NCBI RefSeq assembly: GCF_900114615.1
Contig: NZ_FOTS01000041.1
Coordinates: forward strand, 1 to 46,326
DNA length: 46,326 nt
Reading direction: 5' to 3'
DNA from: Pelosinus propionicus DSM 13327
GTDB taxonomy: Bacteria > Bacillota > Negativicutes > DSM-13327
The notes beneath the pieces are model-generated. The model saw only the letters and a program-made list of their open reading frames with translations, had not been told where the DNA came from and did no database searches. Of this stretch, positions 40,981 through 46,326 are shown in pieces. Position numbers and translations under genes: made by a program. Each line of letters starts with the position of its first letter. Position 1 is the stretch's first letter.

Positions 40981-41879
40981 GTCTTTTGGAGCAGACAATG
41001 ATAAAAAAAGATGTTGACAAAATTTTGCCCTATCTAATGGTATTGCGTCCAAAACAATGGACAAAAAATTTGTTAGTGTTTGCTGCTTTGATTTTTTCCA
41101 TTAAAACTGTATCTGTAGATATGCTGGTACAATCAGCTGTTGCTTTTATTTTGTTTTGTACAACATCAGGCTGCGTTTATATTATAAACGATTATCTTGA
41201 TCGGGAAGCCGATAGCAGACATCCGGAGAAATGTCATCGTCCCATTGCTTCAGGCAAATTGCATCCTTTGGGGGCATTACTGTTTGGGAGTGTTTTATTA
41301 GGCTGCTCACTTACAGCAGCATTTATAGCAGAGCCTTTGCTGAGTCTGTTACTTTTGGGATATTTTATGGTGAATGTAGCGTATTCGATGAAGTTAAAGC
41401 GAATTGTGATTATTGATATTATGGTGATTGCCTTTGGTTTTGTTTTGCGGGCCATTGGGGGAGGATTAGCTATTAATGTTTCTTTTACTCCTTGGTTTTT
41501 AATTTGTACTATGCTATTGGCTTTGTTTTTGGCCATCAGCAAACGCAGGCATGAACTATATTTGCTCAGTCATCATAAAGGTGAGCACCGTAAGGTGTTA
41601 GAGCAATATTCTCCTGAATTGTTGGATCAATTAAATAGTATTGTTACTACAGCAGCGATTATGAGCTATTCTTTATTTACCTTTACTTCAGGTCATACCA
41701 TTCATCTAATGTGGACCATTCCTCTCGTCATGTATGGGATTTTTCGCTATCTTTATTTAATTCATATAGAAGGACAAGGCGGAAGACCTGAAAAAGTACT
41801 GGTAGAAGATAGTCATATTTTAGGAACAGTTATATTGTTTGCTGCTATGGTTGTGTCTATTTTATATTATTTTGAATAA
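40977..41879 (+). CDS. UbiA-family prenyltransferase, decaprenyl-phosphate phosphoribosyltransferase-like
   Basis: 300 aa, about nine helices. The N-terminal LRPKQWTKNLLVFAALIFS is typical of the DPPR-synthase branch, and the Mg-diphosphate motif is NDYLDREADSRHPEKCHRPI. This branch transfers phosphoribose from PRPP to polyprenyl phosphate, the first step to polyprenyl-phosphate-linked pentose donors. ATGA overlap with the Fe-ADH. The next genes encode a small flippase-like protein and a polytopic glycosyltransferase-like protein, which fits lipid-linked sugar donor making, flipping and use. Confidence 0.85.
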   Translation: MSLLEQTMIKKDVDKILPYLMVLRPKQWTKNLLVFAALIFSIKTVSVDMLVQSAVAFILFCTTSGCVYIINDYLDREADSRHPEKCHRPIASGKLHPLGALLFGSVLLGCSLTAAFIAEPLLSLLLLGYFMVNVAYSMKLKRIVIIDIMVIAFGFVLRAIGGGLAINVSFTPWFLICTMLLALFLAISKRRHELYLLSHHKGEHRKVLEQYSPELLDQLNSIVTTAAIMSYSLFTFTSGHTIHLMWTIPLVMYGIFRYLYLIHIEGQGGRPEKVLVEDSHILGTVILFAAMVVSILYYFE

Positions 41880-41916
41880 AAATCTTAATGAAATTTAGTA
41901 GTGAGGTAGCATGTAA

Positions 41917-42261
41917 ATGAAAGATTTACTATTAATTATTATCTCGGTAATCATTGGTGCAGTAGGGCAAATTGCTTTTAAATTGGGAGCCATGCAACTG
42001 GTTCAAAATCCTGGTGTTACTATACTCGAAAAAATCAAATGGCCGATTGTGCTAGGACTATTTTTGTATGGTATCAGCACAATTTTATGGATTATGGCTT
42101 TGAAAAAAGTAGAACTTAGTTATGCTTATCCTATGATAAGTTTAGGCTATGTTCTAGTATTTATTGCCTCCTATTTTATTTTTCATGAACCAATAAACTG
42201 GCTAAGGATGGGGGGAATGCTCTTTATTATCGCAGGTATTATCTTAGTCGCTAGATCCTAG
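41917..42261 (+). CDS. Small DMT/EamA-like transporter (possible lipid-linked sugar flippase subunit)
   Basis: 114 aa with four helices in the SMR/ArnE-like pattern: GAVGQIAFKLGAMQL in the first helix, WPIVLGLFLYGISTILWIMALKKVELSYAYP and LGYVLVFIASYFIFHEP next, and a final helix GGMLFIIAGIILVARS. Such small DMT proteins move polyprenyl-phosphate sugars or act as multidrug exporters. Its place between a DPPR-synthase-like gene and a glycosyltransferase-like gene favours a flippase. Confidence 0.75.
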   Translation: MKDLLLIIISVIIGAVGQIAFKLGAMQLVQNPGVTILEKIKWPIVLGLFLYGISTILWIMALKKVELSYAYPMISLGYVLVFIASYFIFHEPINWLRMGGMLFIIAGIILVARS

Positions 42262-42273
42262 GAGGGTGTTACA

Positions 42274-42684
42274 TTGGATTATAGATATGCAGTACTGCCT
42301 GTTATTGCTTGGTTTGTAGCTGGCACAGTAAAATTTATCGTAAATTATATTCGATTTCGAAGAGAGGCTGTCACCTTAATTGGCAATGGGGGATTTCCAA
42401 GTACTCACACCACTGTCATTAGCAGTACAGTTTTTTTTATTGGATTATCAGAAGGTATCAATCAGCCAGTATTTAGTTTGGGCATAGCAGTGCTTATGAT
42501 TACCATATTTGATGCAATGGGGATCAGACGGGCTTTAGGAAAACAGGCTGCGATGATCAATCAGCATATAGGACCTCATCAAATTGCAAAGCCATTAAGA
42601 GAGCGGCAGGGTCATACTCCCTTTGAAGTCTTGGGAGGGCTTATAGTAGGATTCGTATTGGCGTTTGTTTTTTACCGTATGTAA
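42274..42684 (+). CDS. Divergent PAP2-family membrane protein (DUF212)
   Basis: 136 aa with four helices. It carries the DUF212 hallmarks GNGGFPSTHTTVISST, FDAMGIRRALGKQAAMINQH and ERQGHTPFEVLGGLIVGF. The conserved His and Arg resemble those of acid phosphatase/vanadium haloperoxidase proteins, so a lipid phosphate phosphatase role is thought likely for the family. The start is TTG 42274 with GGAGGG about 8 bases upstream. Its location in this cluster would fit recycling of polyprenyl phosphates. Confidence 0.82.
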   Translation: MDYRYAVLPVIAWFVAGTVKFIVNYIRFRREAVTLIGNGGFPSTHTTVISSTVFFIGLSEGINQPVFSLGIAVLMITIFDAMGIRRALGKQAAMINQHIGPHQIAKPLRERQGHTPFEVLGGLIVGFVLAFVFYRM

Positions 42685-42707
42685 CAGATTCATGTGGGAG
42701 GAAATCT

Positions 42708-44402
42708 ATGATAGGAAGCTTTTCTTTTATATTAGGGCTAACCTTATTGTCTTTTATGTTTTTTATTTTAACGCTATCAGCTGTGGGATTTGGAATAGGC
42801 ATACCCTTGCTGCCCATTCATTTATGGCTATCAGCCGCTGGTAGTCTTATTTTTGTTTTTATTAGTGGAATTTTTTATAGAAAAGAAAATAAATGGAAAT
42901 GGACTCTTACTATAGGGAGCCTGTCCATAGTGTTAATGTACTTTTTTATGCTGGTAAGTGGTTTGTTTTATGATATCTCCTATGATGGACAAGTGTATCA
43001 TCAAGAAGCAGTCATACAGCTGGCTAATCATTGGAATCCTTTTCAGCAATATTTGACTAAAGAGCAATCTCAATCGGCTATGCTGCTAAATCACTATGCA
43101 AAAGGGCCATGGATTTATGAAGCGGCCTTATATACAATAACAGGGCAAATTGAACAGAGTAAAGCCTTTAATTTGATATTAATCACAGCATCTTTTCTAT
43201 TAACATTTTCTGCGCTGCAAAATAGCCAGAGATACAGTAGAAATCAAACTATATTTTTTAGCTTGCTATTGGCTTTAAATCCGGTAAGCATCTATCAATC
43301 CTTAAGCTTTTACATCGATGGACAGCTGGCATCGTTATTATTATGTTTACTGGCTTTATCATATCAAATGATCAGGCAGTATGATATATTTGTTTTAGCT
43401 GGTTTTATCATGAGCATTGGTTTGTTGGTAAATGTAAAATTTACCGGTATTGTATATGCTGTTGCCTGTATAGGGTTAATGGGTGGTTGGCTATGGCTGC
43501 TAAAGAAACGAGAAAGTTATCAGAGTCTTGGGAAATCAGCATTTATTGCTTTTGTTGCGGGGATTTGCATACTTGGTTATAATCCGTATGTCACCAATAG
43601 TCTTTTCTACAAGCATCCTTTCTATCCATTATATGGAGCAGGATCCAAGTCGATGGATATTATGACCAGTAATTCCCCAAAGGGTTTTTTGCAAATGAGT
43701 GGAATAAAGAAACTATATGTTGCTAATTTCTCTATGGCTACAAATCAGTTTGATAGGGAAGAACCCGTGGTAAAACCTCCTTTTTATGTCACTGCACAAG
43801 AACTTAGACCTTTTATTTATGGTGCGGATATTCGAATTGGAGGATTTGGTCCTTGGTTTAGCGGTATGCTGGTGCTTAGTGGTCTTATCTTACTATTCTT
43901 ATTAGGGTCTCTTAAGAAAGATACATTTTATGGGGTAGGTTTGGTCGTGAGCATTATGATATCGGCGCTCATAAATCCGGAATCTTGGTGGGCACGATAT
44001 GTGCCGCAAATTTGGTACGCCTGTATTTGCCTTGCACTCCTTGCTTGGTCCAATCAAAAAAAAGCAGTTCGTTATCTCGGAGGGATTCTAGCAGGAGCGG
44101 CTGTGATCAATCTGGCCTTAATTTCTTATCCCTATATTCTTGGCAATTATTACTGTACCCAGGCGCTAAGGCAAGAATTAAAAGAGATTGCTGCGTATCG
44201 TAATCCCATCAATGTATGTTTTGGCGAGTTTACTTCGAACTATGTGCGATTTGCTCAAAACAATATTTCTTTTGTGGATGCACCGGCAGATATTGCTGAT
44301 ATGAATATAGAGGTCATGAGGTACAACTATTTAACTGCTCCAGCGAAAGAACAATCATTAGCAACTATTTTTGAAAAAGAAAGGATGGATAAACATGAAT
44401 AA
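42708..44402 (+). CDS. Polytopic membrane glycosyltransferase-like protein
   Basis: 564 aa with about twelve helices and no recognised soluble domain. An acidic motif in the first extracytoplasmic loop (GLFYDISYDGQVYHQEAVIQL) and many helices fit GT-C type glycosyltransferases that use lipid-linked sugars, such as PMT/ArnT-like enzymes. A short C-terminal soluble part (EFTSNYVRFAQNNISF onward) follows. GGGAGG precedes ATG 42708. It ends inside the start of the DUF4127 gene. Sugar and acceptor are not known; a GT-C assignment is inferred from topology. Confidence 0.6.
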   Translation: MIGSFSFILGLTLLSFMFFILTLSAVGFGIGIPLLPIHLWLSAAGSLIFVFISGIFYRKENKWKWTLTIGSLSIVLMYFFMLVSGLFYDISYDGQVYHQEAVIQLANHWNPFQQYLTKEQSQSAMLLNHYAKGPWIYEAALYTITGQIEQSKAFNLILITASFLLTFSALQNSQRYSRNQTIFFSLLLALNPVSIYQSLSFYIDGQLASLLLCLLALSYQMIRQYDIFVLAGFIMSIGLLVNVKFTGIVYAVACIGLMGGWLWLLKKRESYQSLGKSAFIAFVAGICILGYNPYVTNSLFYKHPFYPLYGAGSKSMDIMTSNSPKGFLQMSGIKKLYVANFSMATNQFDREEPVVKPPFYVTAQELRPFIYGADIRIGGFGPWFSGMLVLSGLILLFLLGSLKKDTFYGVGLVVSIMISALINPESWWARYVPQIWYACICLALLAWSNQKKAVRYLGGILAGAAVINLALISYPYILGNYYCTQALRQELKEIAAYRNPINVCFGEFTSNYVRFAQNNISFVDAPADIADMNIEVMRYNYLTAPAKEQSLATIFEKERMDKHE

Positions 44403-45951
44403 TAAAAAAAGTATTTTGACAGCAATTTTTCTTCTGCTATTCTTTATCCATGTGCCAGGATATGCCCAAACCCTTATGTATGTTCCTTTTGACAATCGCC
44501 CTGTAAGTAATGAATACGTAGTTGATACCGTAAAAAAAGGTGGATTTGATATTCTCGTTCCGCCGGAAGATTCTCTTGCCGCCAGAACGAGAAGTGCAAA
44601 TCCCGACCAACTATGGGAATGGGTCTTTGCCCATGCGAAAGAAGCAGACGGAGTCGTAGTATCAGCCGATGCACTGATCTATGGAGGATTGGTTGCTTCT
44701 AGAACTCATGAAATCAGTGAAGACGTGCTGCTGGAAAGAGTGGCAAATTTTCAAAAACTAAAGGAATTGAATCCTTCTGCACGCATATATGTATTCAGTA
44801 CGATTATGCGTAGTCCCCATGCTTCCAGTGGCGGGGTAGAACCGGCGTATTACGAAACTTATGGACCTGCAATTTTCCGTATTCATGCTCTTCAAGATAA
44901 AAGTGAAATGGAAAAGTTAAATAAAAAAGAAAAGAAAGAATTAGAAACATTAAATGCGCAAGTTCCGAAGGATATTATGGAAGATTGGGTAAACAGGCGT
45001 GAAAAGAATTTTAAAGCAAATTTACAGCTTGTTTATGCTGCAAAAGACAATCTCTTTAATTACTTGTTGATTGGTCGTGATGATTGTTCCCCGCTGTCGA
45101 GATCCCATCAGGAATCCAGATGGCTAAGTAAAGAAGCAGCGGATTTATCTGCCAGCAAATATTCTTCTTTTCCAGGCGCAGATCAGTTAGGAATGCTCAT
45201 GCTGACGAGAGCCGTGAATGATTTGACCTTCACCATCCCCACGGTTTCTGTAATTTATACGCAAGGTGCTGGTAATAAGACCATTCCTTCTTATGAAGAT
45301 ACTCCTGTTGGAAAAAATGTAAGAGATCATTTATTTGCTGCTGGTTTTGTACCTTTATTATCGGATAAATCAGCCGATATGATTTTGGCTGTCAATACAC
45401 CCATAGATGGCTGGACTAGAGAAGCCGGCATGGAATCAAATAAAACAAAAGCCAGTAAAGAAACCCTTGCCTTTGTAAAACAGATTCAAGGCTATTTACA
45501 AGCTGGACGAAAAGTAGCGGTGGCAGATATTTCGTTTGCTAATGGTTCCGATAATGCTTTTATGAAAGAAATGACCAATAACAAATTGGCGTCTCAGTTA
45601 GAATCTTATTCTGGCTGGAATACAGCCAGCAATACCATTGGTTATACCATTGGACAAGCTGCTTTCGCGCAGCGCATGACAGCAGCTGACAAAAATAATC
45701 TAATTGCTGTCCGACTTTTAGATGATTGGGCGTATCAAGCCAATGTGCGCAGTGATCTAATGAATGAAGTGTTAATTCCTCAAGGAATCAGCAATGTACA
45801 ATTAAATGAAATGCGCCCAGCCCTTACCCAAGATGTTACTAAACGCATACAAAATTTTGCTCAGCAAAATTTAACTGAGTTTCCGCTGGAAAAAGTAGAA
45901 GTTTCTTTCCCTTGGAATCGCATGTTTGAAGTAGATGTGAAAGCAAAATAG
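44395..45951 (+). CDS. DUF4127 family secreted protein
   Basis: 518 aa from ATG 44395 (a TTG 24 bases earlier is also open but without a better site). Signal peptide ends about GYAQ. DUF4127 signs are LMYVPFDNRPVSNEYV, ADALIYGGLVASR, IMRSPHASSGGVEP, LLIGRDDCSPLSRSHQE and FPGADQLGMLMLTRAVND. The family is found in Firmicutes with unknown function, often near envelope genes; it may be a glycan-active enzyme. It overlaps the glycosyltransferase-like gene by 8 bases. The IS element starts 23 bases after its stop. Confidence 0.82.
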   Translation: MNNKKSILTAIFLLLFFIHVPGYAQTLMYVPFDNRPVSNEYVVDTVKKGGFDILVPPEDSLAARTRSANPDQLWEWVFAHAKEADGVVVSADALIYGGLVASRTHEISEDVLLERVANFQKLKELNPSARIYVFSTIMRSPHASSGGVEPAYYETYGPAIFRIHALQDKSEMEKLNKKEKKELETLNAQVPKDIMEDWVNRREKNFKANLQLVYAAKDNLFNYLLIGRDDCSPLSRSHQESRWLSKEAADLSASKYSSFPGADQLGMLMLTRAVNDLTFTIPTVSVIYTQGAGNKTIPSYEDTPVGKNVRDHLFAAGFVPLLSDKSADMILAVNTPIDGWTREAGMESNKTKASKETLAFVKQIQGYLQAGRKVAVADISFANGSDNAFMKEMTNNKLASQLESYSGWNTASNTIGYTIGQAAFAQRMTAADKNNLIAVRLLDDWAYQANVRSDLMNEVLIPQGISNVQLNEMRPALTQDVTKRIQNFAQQNLTEFPLEKVEVSFPWNRMFEVDVKAK

Positions 45952-45974
45952 CTGTAAAGTGCATAAATGAAGAA

Positions 45975-46326
45975 GGGGCTGTCGCATTAAGCCAGCCTCC
46001 AAAAGCAACAAAAAACGGCAACTGACAAGAGTCAGAAGCCGTTTTTTGTTGTAAAATCAAATTTATGACGAAAAAGAATTTACAACCAGATTATACAGTA
46101 AACGAGGATACCTATCAACTATTTCTTCTGCCCATGGATATTGGCGAAATGATCCCGGCAGAAGATTCGGTACGCTTACTCAACGCGGTAATGGAAGGGA
46201 TGGATTACAGAAAATTGTACGCCGCGTACTCTCGCATGGGGAGAATCGAGAAATCACCGAAACGGTTGTTTAAAGTTCTCGTGTATGGATACATGAACGG
46301 CATCTACTCCAGCCGTAAACTAGAAC
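45975..46326 (+). mobile_element. IS1182-like insertion sequence, 5' end (truncated by window edge)
   Basis: The outer end begins GGGGCTGTCGCATTAAG at 45975, sharing the first twelve bases with the left element. A hairpin (46006-46051: CAACAAAAAACGGC with GCCGTTTTTTGTTG) lies before the transposase gene, as in the left copy. The element reads rightward and runs off the window. Confidence 0.75.
46065..46326 (+). CDS. IS1182-family transposase, N-terminal part (partial)
   Basis: Starts at ATG 46065 and continues past the window end: 87 codons visible. LPMDIGEMIPAEDSVRLL and YSRMGRIEKSPKRLFKVL match the left copy and DUF772 transposases. It is a different copy, since sequence differs at many positions, yet both break near the same YGYMNGIYS segment, which suggests assembly ends in a shared repeat. 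Confidence 0.82.
   Translation, partial: MTKKNLQPDYTVNEDTYQLFLLPMDIGEMIPAEDSVRLLNAVMEGMDYRKLYAAYSRMGRIEKSPKRLFKVLVYGYMNGIYSSRKLE

Overview
The window looks like chromosomal DNA of an anaerobic diderm Firmicute (Negativicutes, Sporomusaceae/Pelosinus-like; inferred, not proven). The genes are low-GC with strong AGGAGG ribosome sites, Firmicute-type lipoproteins and cobalamin and ykkC riboswitches. They sit next to outer-membrane machinery (TonB-dependent receptor, TonB-ExbB-ExbD) that monoderm Firmicutes lack. Both window ends lie inside two different IS1182-like elements that point outward, so the sequence is probably a contig broken at repeats.

About 2.2-30.5 kb is a corrinoid (vitamin B12) uptake, salvage and synthesis region carrying five cobalamin riboswitches. 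Its sequence is: a near-identical tandem riboswitch pair, a BtuF-like lipoprotein, a third riboswitch, cytoplasmic cobaltochelatase CbiK, a nitrogenase-like D/K pair, CbiZ and CobO. A fourth riboswitch follows, then a third nitrogenase-like subunit, a BtuB-like receptor, a CbiR-like TIM-barrel protein, BtuF-BtuC-BtuD (BtuD with an extra C-terminal domain), a remnant of a Mg-chelatase-type ATPase gene, ExbB-ExbD-TonB and an SDR. A membrane CheA-like kinase and a CheY-like regulator follow behind a perfect Fur box. A fifth riboswitch then leads CbiL, an exported CbiK paralogue, a second BtuFCD set and an ABC-2 type transporter. The proposed logic is that corrinoids cross the outer membrane by BtuB/TonB, enter by BtuFCD, are remodelled by CbiZ and CbiR, and are adenosylated by CobO, while CbiK and CbiL serve de novo synthesis.

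The most novel signal is the set of three nitrogenase component-1 homologues. Each keeps three cluster-ligand-like cysteines and they are embedded in corrinoid operons, but no NifH-like reductase is visible in the window. This suggests an undescribed nitrogenase-like enzyme acting on a corrinoid or tetrapyrrole.

About 30.5-37 kb is mixed: a ykkC-family (probably guanidine-I) riboswitch with an overlapping terminator in front of an unknown 3-TM protein, an M20 peptidase, a ZnuA-like lipoprotein, an HGSNAT/DUF1624 membrane protein, a cupin and asparagine synthetase. From 37 to 39.6 kb there are small unknown proteins, including a Cys-rich protein made of twelve CWPxxx hexapeptides encoded by an exact 18-bp tandem repeat. 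From 39.8 to 46 kb there is a lipid-linked sugar/cell-envelope cluster (Fe-ADH, DPPR-synthase-like UbiA prenyltransferase, small DMT transporter, DUF212, polytopic glycosyltransferase-like protein, DUF4127). No tRNA, rRNA or CRISPR array was recognised.
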